A stretch of 6,630 bases of DNA, taken from NCBI GenBank assembly GCA_003695215.1, contig RFIM01000217.1:1-6630 (forward strand), given 5' to 3'. Positions 1 to 5,314 of this stretch are shown in pieces. A model generated the notes under the pieces. That model searched no databases. It saw only the letters and a list, made by a program, of their open reading frames with translations, and was not told the origin of the DNA. The position numbers and the translations under genes were made by a program. The stretch is from Chloroflexota bacterium (GTDB lineage Bacteria; Chloroflexota; Anaerolineae; Aggregatilineales; UBA2796). Within the stretch, counting starts at the first letter, position 1, and every line of letters starts with the position of its first letter.

Positions 1-396
1 ATCTCGCTGATCACGCTGCTCGCTAATCATTTTGAGGCGCAGCGGCAGGGCTGCCTGGCTGTGATCGGCTCTGTGGCAGGTGATCGCGGGCGTGCCAGCA
101 ATTACATCTATGGCGCTGCAAAGGGCGCAGTCGCACTCTTCATGGGCGGCGTGCGCAATCGCCTGGCGAAGGTGGGTGTCTCTGTGCTGACCGTCAAGCC
201 AGGCTTTGTGGATACGCCGATGACAGCGCACATGAAGAAAAACGCGCTCTTCGCCAAGCCTGAGCAGGTCGCCAAGCGCATTTACACGGCGATGCTCAAA
301 GGCGAAGATGTCATCTACGTGCCGTCTTTCTGGATGCTGATCATGTTCATCATCCGCAACATTCCCGAGCGGATTTTCAAGCGGCTGAACCTGTGA
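1..396 (+). CDS. DprE2-like short-chain dehydrogenase/reductase, C-terminal part (5' end outside window)
   Basis: The reading frame is open from the first base, so the gene begins upstream; 131 codons are visible, about half of a usual 250-residue SDR. The SDR catalytic core is present: Ser24 (in IGSVAGDRG), Tyr37 and Lys41 (YGAAK), with the usual 13-residue Ser-Tyr spacing. It is followed by the PGFVDTPMT segment typical of this fold after the catalytic helix. The hydrophobic C-terminus with IPERIFKRLNL closely recalls mycobacterial DprE2, which reduces the 2-keto intermediate of decaprenylphosphoryl-ribose to the arabinose form using NAD(P)H. Homologues in other phyla often sit beside a DprE1-like FAD oxidase and act on polyprenyl-linked or envelope sugars. 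The Rossmann cofactor motif (TGxxxGxG) lies outside the window, so cofactor preference cannot be judged. SDR assignment is very secure; DprE2-type function is inferred from remembered similarity. A GTG at 61 is internal, not the start. Confidence 0.9.
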   Translation: MSLITLLANHFEAQRQGCLAVIGSVAGDRGRASNYIYGAAKGAVALFMGGVRNRLAKVGVSVLTVKPGFVDTPMTAHMKKNALFAKPEQVAKRIYTAMLKGEDVIYVPSFWMLIMFIIRNIPERIFKRLNL

Positions 397-398
397 TC

Positions 399-773
399 AT
401 GCGCACTTTGTTTGTGAGTTTGCTGAGCCTTGTGCTGCTCTTGAGCGCCTGTGCGCCATGGCGCGCGCTGATCATCTTTGAGAATCGCTCAGAGTGCGGC
501 GGCGCTATTGCCATTCGCCTGACCAACGAGCGGACGGGCGAAGTCATCCGTGAGCGCATAGCCGACGGGCAACGGCTTGAGATCGAAGTGCGGCCTGATG
601 ACTGGTATAGCTACATCGTGGATTTCACAGCTGCAGGCAGGCGCGCCAATGGCTATCGCTGCGTGGCGCTGAAAGAAGGCCGCATTCGCATTCCGCAGGG
701 CAGCGTGCCGCTGCGCATCCCGCTCGAATCGCAGCGCCAAACGCCTGTGCCGAGCGCTACGCCGCCTACATGA
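399..773 (+). CDS. small predicted lipoprotein of unknown function
   Basis: The product is 124 residues from ATG 399. It opens with Met-Arg, a leucine-rich hydrophobic stretch and a lipobox LSAC with the lipidated Cys at residue 18, so it should be processed by signal peptidase II and anchored at the membrane. A GTG at 393 would add two residues and overlap the upstream stop by 4 nt. ATG 399 is preferred because it puts Arg second, as in a normal n-region, and leaves a 2-nt gap; no strong ribosome binding site supports either start. The mature part is short, with alternating polar and hydrophobic residues suggestive of beta strands. It has two further cysteines (33 and 88) that could form a disulfide, and a Pro/Thr/Ser-rich tail. 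I do not recognise the family. The tight junction with the SDR gene implies co-transcription, but no function follows from that. Confidence 0.8.
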   Translation: MRTLFVSLLSLVLLLSACAPWRALIIFENRSECGGAIAIRLTNERTGEVIRERIADGQRLEIEVRPDDWYSYIVDFTAAGRRANGYRCVALKEGRIRIPQGSVPLRIPLESQRQTPVPSATPPT

Positions 774-774
774 T

Positions 775-806
775 TGTGCCGCACATCAAGGCAAGCGTGC
801 GGCACA
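775..806. terminator. candidate bidirectional terminator hairpin
   Basis: The arms TGTGCCGCAC (775-784) and GTGCGGCACA (797-806) are perfect reverse complements over 10 bp, with a 12-nt loop. The hairpin fills most of the 41-bp gap between the convergent lipoprotein gene (stop 771-773) and ferritin-like gene (stop 815-817). No clear T-tract follows on either strand, so this is not a textbook intrinsic terminator; it could work with Rho, act as a 3'-end stabiliser, or be neutral. Confidence 0.55.
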
Positions 807-814
807 TCACAAAC

Positions 815-1240
815 TTACAGCGCCCAGTCGGTCAGGATGCGCGCTACTTCGTCGCGGTGACTGCTTTCGTCGTTCACCATCTCTTCCAGCTGCACTTTCA
901 AGCCGATATCGCCGAAGTCCTCTGCCTCACGTGCGCGCTGTGCGTAGCGTTTTACGGCATCTGTCTCGGCTTCCAGCACAGCTTCAACCATCTCGCGGTT
1001 GGTTTTGGCTTCTTTGACAGGCGCCGCTACAGTGGTCGGTTCGCCGCCAAGCGCCACGATCTTGTTGGCGAGGTATTGCGCGTGCAATTGCTCATCAGGC
1101 ACTTCGGCCAGGAAGAATTGTGCCAACTGCGGCCGATACGGTCCGTATGCCTTTGCGGCATAGGTCAGGTATTGGATGATTGCGGAGAGTTCGTGGGCGA
1201 GATCGTCATTCAAGTGTTTGATAAGCGTCTCTTTGTCCAT
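815..1240 (-). CDS. ferritin-like / bacterioferritin-family diiron protein
   Basis: This encodes 141 residues with the four-helix ferritin-like pattern. The four helices carry the expected metal ligands: Glu17 (AHELSAIIQY), Glu50-x-x-His53 (PDEQLHAQ), Glu92 (EAETDAVKRY) and Glu125-x-x-His128 (NDESSHRDE). This E, ExxH, E, ExxH set forms the diiron ferroxidase centre in bacterioferritins, pointing to cytoplasmic Fe(II) oxidation, iron storage or peroxide detoxification. The protein is somewhat shorter than classical bacterioferritin (about 155-160 residues). At the position after the first ExxH glutamate, where bacterioferritin has its haem-ligating Met (EMKH), this protein has Gln (EQLH), so haem binding by the classical mode is unlikely. 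ATG at 1238-1240 is preceded by GGAG (plus-strand 1250-1253) at 9-nt spacing, and a strong promoter lies at 1292-1320. It is transcribed alone, divergent from the glycan operon and convergent with the lipoprotein gene. Cage formation cannot be judged from sequence alone. Confidence 0.9.
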   Translation of the reverse strand: MDKETLIKHLNDDLAHELSAIIQYLTYAAKAYGPYRPQLAQFFLAEVPDEQLHAQYLANKIVALGGEPTTVAAPVKEAKTNREMVEAVLEAETDAVKRYAQRAREAEDFGDIGLKVQLEEMVNDESSHRDEVARILTDWAL

Positions 1241-1249
1241 TTAAGACAA

Positions 1250-1253
1250 CTCC
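1250..1253 (-). promoter_or_regulatory. ribosome binding site of the ferritin-like gene
   Basis: GGAG on the minus strand lies 9 nt upstream of the ATG at 1238-1240. It supports this ATG as the start. Confidence 0.65.
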
Positions 1254-1291
1254 ATGAGGTAAGGCGCTGTTCGCGCTCTTGCGACTTCTAG

Positions 1292-1320
1292 ATTCTAGCC
1301 AATTGAGTGCAGCATGCCAA
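1292..1320 (-). promoter_or_regulatory. sigma70-type promoter of the ferritin-like gene
   Basis: On the minus strand, a -35 box TTGGCA (plus coordinates 1315-1320) and a -10 box TAGAAT (1292-1297) are separated by exactly 17 bp. Each box differs from the consensus (TTGACA / TATAAT) at one position. Transcription would start near 1285, giving a leader of about 45 nt that includes the GGAG. Two copies of GCCAATT (1298-1304 and 1316-1322) fall in the spacer and at the -35 box, and could be a regulator site. The assignment is by pattern only. Confidence 0.6.
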
Positions 1321-1327
1321 TTTTGGC
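1298..1327. repeat. short direct and inverted repeats in the divergent promoter region
   Basis: GCCAATT occurs at 1298-1304 and again at 1316-1322, with starts 18 bp apart (close to two helical turns). The second copy is also the left arm of a small inverted repeat, GCCAA-TT-TTGGC (1316-1327). The elements overlap the ferritin-gene promoter and lie just upstream of the putative promoter of the glycan operon. A transcription-factor operator is possible, but the motifs are short enough to arise by chance. Confidence 0.3.
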
Positions 1328-1354
1328 TTGAAGTGCCACAACGTGCGCTATACT
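1328..1354 (+). promoter_or_regulatory. putative promoter of the polysaccharide operon
   Basis: TATACT (1349-1354) is a good -10 match. The best -35 candidate is TTGAAG at 1328-1333, with a short 15-bp spacer, so the pair is only moderate. Transcription would start near 1361, about 26 nt before the ATG at 1387. The placement argues that the acyltransferase starts at 1387, because an in-frame upstream extension to 1279 would be cut by this promoter. The alternative is that the operon is driven by another, unrecognised promoter in 1241-1386. Confidence 0.35.
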
Positions 1355-1386
1355 ACAGCAGCCCGACTCACTCACGCAATGGCAAT

Positions 1387-1974
1387 ATGCTTCAACACGC
1401 TCTTAGAAGTTTCATTCGAGTTGTATTCGGCTTGTTAGTTGGCCTTGCCTATCTCGCCTACCGTATCGAGGGCGTGAACGCGCTGCTGCTGATTATGCCT
1501 GCCAAGCTGATCGGGCCGACTCTGCGACGCTACGGCGCAACCATTGGCGCAGACCCGCAAATTCACTCACCGCTAATCATTCATAACGCTGGCTCAGTGC
1601 CTGGGAAAGAATACGCCAACTTGACGATAGGCGACCATTGCTACATCGGTAGAGACGTTTTTTTCGATCTTGCTGAGCGCATCACGCTAGAAGATTACGT
1701 TACAATTTCTATGCGCTGCACGCTCATCACACACACTGATGTCGGCAAGCGCCCGACCGAGCTGATGAGTCTGCCTGCTAGCCGTGCGCCGATCACAGTG
1801 CGGCGCGGCGCCTATCTGGGAGCTTGCAGCACGCTCCTGGAAGGTGTCGAGATTGGCGAGCGCGCTGTGGTAGCAGCGGGCGCAGTGGTGCGGCGCAGCG
1901 TCATGGCAGATGAAGTTGTAGGCGGCGTGCCAAGTCGTTTATTGCGCAAAATAAAAACAGAAGACAGAAGCTAG
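1387..1974 (+). CDS. left-handed beta-helix (hexapeptide-repeat) acyltransferase, likely sugar O-acetyltransferase
   Basis: From ATG 1387 the product is 195 residues. Residues 9-42 are strongly hydrophobic (one or two amphipathic or membrane helices), after which hexapeptide repeats begin. An early block has LTIGDH, CYIGRD, ITLEDY and VTISMR; a later block has ITVRRG, AYLGAC, STLLEG, VEIGER and AVVAAG. Between them lies THTD (115-118), where His116 matches the catalytic histidine of the NodL/WcaF/maltose acetyltransferase group. The end, VVGGVPSRLLRKI, is the usual closing motif of this family. Such enzymes form trimers and transfer acetyl (or another acyl group) from CoA to a sugar hydroxyl or amine. 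An in-frame extension to 1279 exists but overlaps the promoter region and looks unlike protein. The ribosome binding site is weak. As first gene of the operon it probably decorates the glycan made by the genes downstream; the substrate is unknown. Confidence 0.85.
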   Translation: MLQHALRSFIRVVFGLLVGLAYLAYRIEGVNALLLIMPAKLIGPTLRRYGATIGADPQIHSPLIIHNAGSVPGKEYANLTIGDHCYIGRDVFFDLAERITLEDYVTISMRCTLITHTDVGKRPTELMSLPASRAPITVRRGAYLGACSTLLEGVEIGERAVVAAGAVVRRSVMADEVVGGVPSRLLRKIKTEDRS

Positions 1975-1993
1975 CTGTAAGGCATTTGGGCAA

Positions 1994-3373
1994 ATGACGC
2001 TGGTCAATCGTTTTTCAGCGAGTTTCTTCCTCAGCAGCGCTGTGCTAGCTGCGAGCGCCCTGCTGGGCATCAGCGCAGGCACGGGGCTGCTCTCTTTCCG
2101 AGTTTTTCTGGTCATCTTATTCGGTCTTTTCATCTTGATCATCCTTTCAGCAGGCGAGAGAGCGTTTGAGATAGGCATGATGATATGGGTGCTGCTTTTT
2201 GCACTAGGTTATCGCACTATTCAAGTCAGCACATACTTTCGCTTGCATCCACTGATTGTCTTGCTTTATTTCCTCGGCGCGCTTTACTTGCTGAGGCGCC
2301 GTGAGCCTGAAGAAAGCGCTGTATCGCCTGCCACTCAAGTTGTTCTAATTATCGGCTTTCTCTTCTGGGTAAATGGTTGGCTGCAAGGGCTTCTGCGCGG
2401 TAGACGCTGGGACTTGATGGTAACGGAGGCGCTAAACTTCCTTGCCATTGTACCAACCTTTGCCCTTGTGAGGCATGTGGCGCGCCGACCGTTGGCTTTG
2501 CGGCGGCTTTTGCAGGCTTTCTACGCCGTAGGCGTTTTCATTGCAGGCACGGGCATTTTTGAGTACACCTTCACAGATTTTGCACGCTCAGCGCTAAAAG
2601 GAGTTGCAAATACTGATAATATCATTTTTATATCAGGTATTACAGCATTTGAACGTGCTAGCTTTGCCCTTTGGGGATCGCCGGCAGCAACTTTTATTTG
2701 CCTGCTAGTGTTACCGGTAGCGTTGCCGTGTTTTGCATGGGCAAAAAGTTTGCATGCTAAAGCGATTATCATAGCTGGCGCAGTTTGTTTGCTAATTAGT
2801 ATTTACATCGGAGGTTATCGCAGTATATGGGCATTGACAGGCGTCTTGGTTATGGTAGCGCTGCTCAGCCGCCGCAATCTGTTGGTTACAGTGATCGGTG
2901 CAACGCTCTCAGCATTTGCGATCTCGCTTGTTCCTGAAGCAGGTCAAGAACGTTTTGTGCAGGCGCTAGAGGTGATACAGGGCATCTCTTATGACAACAG
3001 TATCATCACACGCGAGAAGCGCTTTAATGATGCACTGGTAACAGGATTAATTTACCCTTTAGGTGTTGGCTGGGGCGGCACAGGCTGGGCGCATAGCGAT
3101 GTAGCACAAGTAACAGGCAATTTGGGCTTAACCGCGGGTATTGCTTTTGTTGTTTGGTATCTGCTCACGCTTTGGCAAATATGGCGCATCCAACAGCGCC
3201 GTTTGACCGATCCTTTGGCACTAGGACTTCTTTGCAGCTTTATAGGAGTGGGTGGTTTGCTACTCCTGCAAGGAGTACAGGTGTTGCCGCAGCTTATCTT
3301 GCCGTGCTGGTTCATTTGGGCACTGGTGCATACCTACACACAACAGGTCAGAGAATCAAAATATGCTGCCTGA
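1994..3373 (+). CDS. O-antigen ligase/polymerase-like (Wzy/WaaL-type) integral membrane protein
   Basis: This is a 459-residue, very hydrophobic protein with roughly ten or more predicted membrane segments, the usual size and topology of Wzy polymerases and WaaL-type ligases. The segment around residues 270-279 (YIGGYRSIW) resembles the conserved Arg-containing SRGAW-like region of the O-antigen ligase family. A long extracytoplasmic-type loop at about 307-375 contains GVGWGGTGWAHSDVAQ, whose His367-Ser-Asp fits the H-[NS]-x-x-[LIV]-Q pattern of the family. It would join or transfer polyprenyl-diphosphate-linked glycan units on the outer face of the membrane; whether it polymerises or ligates cannot be told from sequence. 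It starts 19 nt after the acyltransferase stop, with only a weak GTAAGG upstream. Hand counts show AT-richer stretches than its neighbours (35% GC at 2581-2640, 40% at 2761-2820, against 67% at 5641-5700), as is common for wzy genes. Confidence 0.82.
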   Translation: MTLVNRFSASFFLSSAVLAASALLGISAGTGLLSFRVFLVILFGLFILIILSAGERAFEIGMMIWVLLFALGYRTIQVSTYFRLHPLIVLLYFLGALYLLRRREPEESAVSPATQVVLIIGFLFWVNGWLQGLLRGRRWDLMVTEALNFLAIVPTFALVRHVARRPLALRRLLQAFYAVGVFIAGTGIFEYTFTDFARSALKGVANTDNIIFISGITAFERASFALWGSPAATFICLLVLPVALPCFAWAKSLHAKAIIIAGAVCLLISIYIGGYRSIWALTGVLVMVALLSRRNLLVTVIGATLSAFAISLVPEAGQERFVQALEVIQGISYDNSIITREKRFNDALVTGLIYPLGVGWGGTGWAHSDVAQVTGNLGLTAGIAFVVWYLLTLWQIWRIQQRRLTDPLALGLLCSFIGVGGLLLLQGVQVLPQLILPCWFIWALVHTYTQQVRESKYAA

Positions 3374-4136
3374 GAAGGTGAGCGTCCTGATTCCAACCTT
3401 CAATAATGAAGCGCTTTTACCTGACCTGCTGGATGATGTTAAGTGGGCAGACGAGATCGTTGTGGTCGACTCATTCAGCACTGATCAGACAGTTGCTATT
3501 TGCCAAGCGCGCGGTGCGCGCATCTTGCAACGCCGATACACTGTTTCTGCTGAACAGAAGAACTGGGCCATTCCACAGTGTACCTACGAGTGGATTTTCG
3601 CCGTAGATAGCGATGAGCGCGTCCCGCTTGCTCTACAAGCTGAGATTCAGGCGCTGCTGGCCAATGGCATTCCAAACGATGTAGATGCATTTCGTGTAGC
3701 GCGCCGTAACTTCTTCCTCGGTCACTGGATGCGCACCATGAGCTTGTACCCTGACTACCAAGTGCGCTTGTTCCGCAAAAGCGTTTGTCGCTTTGAAGAA
3801 AAGGCTGTACATGCGCATATGCAAGTGCCTGGCAAGGTGCTAACCCTTCAAACGCCGCTCGATCACTATGCTACACCGATGCTTTCCAAGCAAATCAACG
3901 TGCTAGATCGCTATTCGACTTACAAAGCAGGTGAATTATATGCGCAAGGCAAGCGCTTCCGCTGGCACAATGTGCTGATACGCCCACTGGCAGTGTTGCT
4001 GTATATGTTTCTGTGGCAAGGCGGCTTTCGGGAAGGCTTTCGCGGATTCTTTGTGGCTTTTCATACAGCTGCTTACGTTTTCTTCACGCATGCCAAACTC
4101 TGGGAGCTAGAATGGCGAGACGGGAAGCGCCGCTAG
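3363..4136 (+). CDS. WaaE/KdtX-like family 2 glycosyltransferase
   Basis: From ATG 3363 the product is 257 residues, a normal length for the compact WaaE/KdtX-like GT2 group. It begins with the GT-A signature VSVLIPTFNNE, followed by VVVDSFSTDQT with Asp36 binding the nucleotide sugar, QKNWAI (65-70), and the metal-binding VDSDER with Asp82/Asp84. YPDYQVRLFRK (129-139) and a final THAKLWE are both typical of the WaaE-like group. The region just before the C-terminus (FLWQGGFREGFRGF) is hydrophobic and probably sits at the membrane. These enzymes add one hexose or similar sugar to a lipopolysaccharide core or lipid-linked glycan from the cytoplasmic side. The start overlaps the end of the polymerase gene by 11 nt. 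An in-frame extension to 3252 is possible but encodes a Cys-rich sequence lying wholly over the polymerase gene, so ATG 3363 is preferred. Donor and acceptor are unknown. Confidence 0.87.
   Translation: MLPEKVSVLIPTFNNEALLPDLLDDVKWADEIVVVDSFSTDQTVAICQARGARILQRRYTVSAEQKNWAIPQCTYEWIFAVDSDERVPLALQAEIQALLANGIPNDVDAFRVARRNFFLGHWMRTMSLYPDYQVRLFRKSVCRFEEKAVHAHMQVPGKVLTLQTPLDHYATPMLSKQINVLDRYSTYKAGELYAQGKRFRWHNVLIRPLAVLLYMFLWQGGFREGFRGFFVAFHTAAYVFFTHAKLWELEWRDGKRR
4102..4106 (+). promoter_or_regulatory. ribosome binding site deciding the GT4 start
   Basis: GGGAG lies 5 nt before ATG 4112 and is the clearest plus-strand ribosome binding site in the window. It supports this start over the in-frame ATG at 4013, which would overlap the upstream gene by more than 120 nt. 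Confidence 0.65.
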
Positions 4137-5314
4137 TTGCCCTAGTAGATGTGAGCGCCAAGATGGGCGGCGTTGAGTTTAGCACACTTTACCTTGCGCA
4201 GCGCCTAGATCGGAGCAAATTCCGTCCGCTGGTGATTTGCCCTGAAGAAGGCGACTTACCGCGGCGCTGTCGCGAAAGCGGCGTACCAGTCCAGATCGTC
4301 AAGCAGCCACGCTTGCTCAGCAGCAGCTTCCAGTTTGGCAAGCGCCGTGTGCCCAATCCGTTCAGCTGGCCAATCAACCTAGTGCTCTTCATGATCATCG
4401 CGCGCCGAGTGGCGCGTTGCCTGAAGGAAGCACAAGCTGCTCTAGTGTGTACCAAAGGCGTTTTTGCGCACTTTTACGGCGGCCTGGCAGCGCGTATGGC
4501 AGGTATTCCGTGTGTGTGGCACGTGCAAGACCTGATTGCCGAGCGCTATGGCGGGCTGTATATGAGCCTGTTCGGCATGGCAGGGCGCTTGTTCGCAACG
4601 CGCCTCATCGCTGATGGCACGCCCATTCAAGCCCAATGGCGCCCTTACTTGCCTGAAGAACGCTTACATCTCGTCTACAATGGCGTGGATATCGACCAAT
4701 TCTCGCCACAAGTCGATGGCAGCGCCGTCCGCGCTGAATGGCATGCTGACTCGCGCACGCTTCTGATCGGCAATGTGGCGCGCTTGACGGCATGGAAAGG
4801 ACAGGATTATCTGATACGCGCTTTTTCACAGATCGCCGATGCCTTTCCACAGGCCAAGTTGGTCTTGGTCGGCTCGCCTGTCTTTGAGAGCGCTGCCTTC
4901 GAGCGTCAGCTGCGCCGACTGGCTGAACCGCTCGGCGAGCGCGTGATCTTCGCAGGCTTCCGCTGGGATTTGCCTCAAGTGCTTGCAGCTCTAGATATTT
5001 ATGCACATGTCTCAGTGGAAAAAGATACCAGCCCGCTTTCGGTAGTCTCAGCTGCGGCGAGCGGCAAGCCAATGCTGTGCACAGCCGTTGAAGGCGTAGC
5101 TGAGCTATTTGTGCCTGATCAAACGGCTGTGATCGTGCCACCGAAAGATGTCTCAGCCTTAGCCGAAGGCTTGCGCAGTTTGCTGAGCGATGTTGCTCGG
5201 CGCGAACTGCTCAGCAATGCTGTTCGTCAAATGGCGATTGAAAAGCTGAGCCTCGATCAATTCGCGCGCAACTGCGAAGCTGTTTTCGAAAGAGCCTTGC
5301 GGCATGAGCCATGA
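4112..5314 (+). CDS. family 4 (GT-B) glycosyltransferase with atypical EX7E motif
   Basis: From ATG 4112 the product is 400 residues. The N-terminal Rossmann half has the acceptor-side glycine motif MGGVEFST (18-25). The domain junction is YNGVDIDQFSP (from residue 189). The donor half begins IGNVARLTAWKGQDYL, in which Arg224 and Lys229 match the pair that grips the donor diphosphate in GT4 enzymes. VIFAGFRWDLPQVLAALDIYAHVS follows in the usual place. The next segment, where most GT4 enzymes read ExFGxxxxE, reads DTSPLSVVS: Asp305 replaces the first Glu and Ser313 the second. The rest of that region (AAASGKPMLCTAVEGVAELF) is normal and the gene is intact. It would be a retaining cytoplasmic or membrane-peripheral transferase acting on a lipid-linked glycan. 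The start overlaps the upstream gene by 25 nt. The family call is secure; substrate is unknown and catalytic competence uncertain. Confidence 0.88.
   Translation: MARREAPLVALVDVSAKMGGVEFSTLYLAQRLDRSKFRPLVICPEEGDLPRRCRESGVPVQIVKQPRLLSSSFQFGKRRVPNPFSWPINLVLFMIIARRVARCLKEAQAALVCTKGVFAHFYGGLAARMAGIPCVWHVQDLIAERYGGLYMSLFGMAGRLFATRLIADGTPIQAQWRPYLPEERLHLVYNGVDIDQFSPQVDGSAVRAEWHADSRTLLIGNVARLTAWKGQDYLIRAFSQIADAFPQAKLVLVGSPVFESAAFERQLRRLAEPLGERVIFAGFRWDLPQVLAALDIYAHVSVEKDTSPLSVVSAAASGKPMLCTAVEGVAELFVPDQTAVIVPPKDVSALAEGLRSLLSDVARRELLSNAVRQMAIEKLSLDQFARNCEAVFERALRHEP

Noticed and set aside
770..1291. 173-codon open frame on the plus strand opposite the ferritin-like gene
   Set aside because: The minus strand encodes a clear ferritin with all metal ligands and has a ribosome binding site and promoter; the plus-strand product has no recognisable motif.
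1285..1298. CTAGA-T-TCTAG palindrome near the ferritin-gene -10 box
   Set aside because: Arms of 5 bp are too short to distinguish from chance, and the -10 box itself accounts for most of it.
1279..1386. In-frame upstream extension of the acyltransferase
   Set aside because: The added residues look unlike the family and the stretch contains the divergent promoters; ATG 1387 directly precedes the hydrophobic N-terminus.
3252..3362. In-frame upstream extension of the WaaE-like transferase
   Set aside because: It would add a Cys-rich stretch wholly inside the polymerase gene; GT-A homology begins right after Met at 3363.
4605..5141. Long open frame on the minus strand within the GT4 gene
   Set aside because: The protein is rich in Arg, Gln and Ser, with no recognisable domain, and mirrors the strongly coding plus-strand GT4; it is an antisense shadow.
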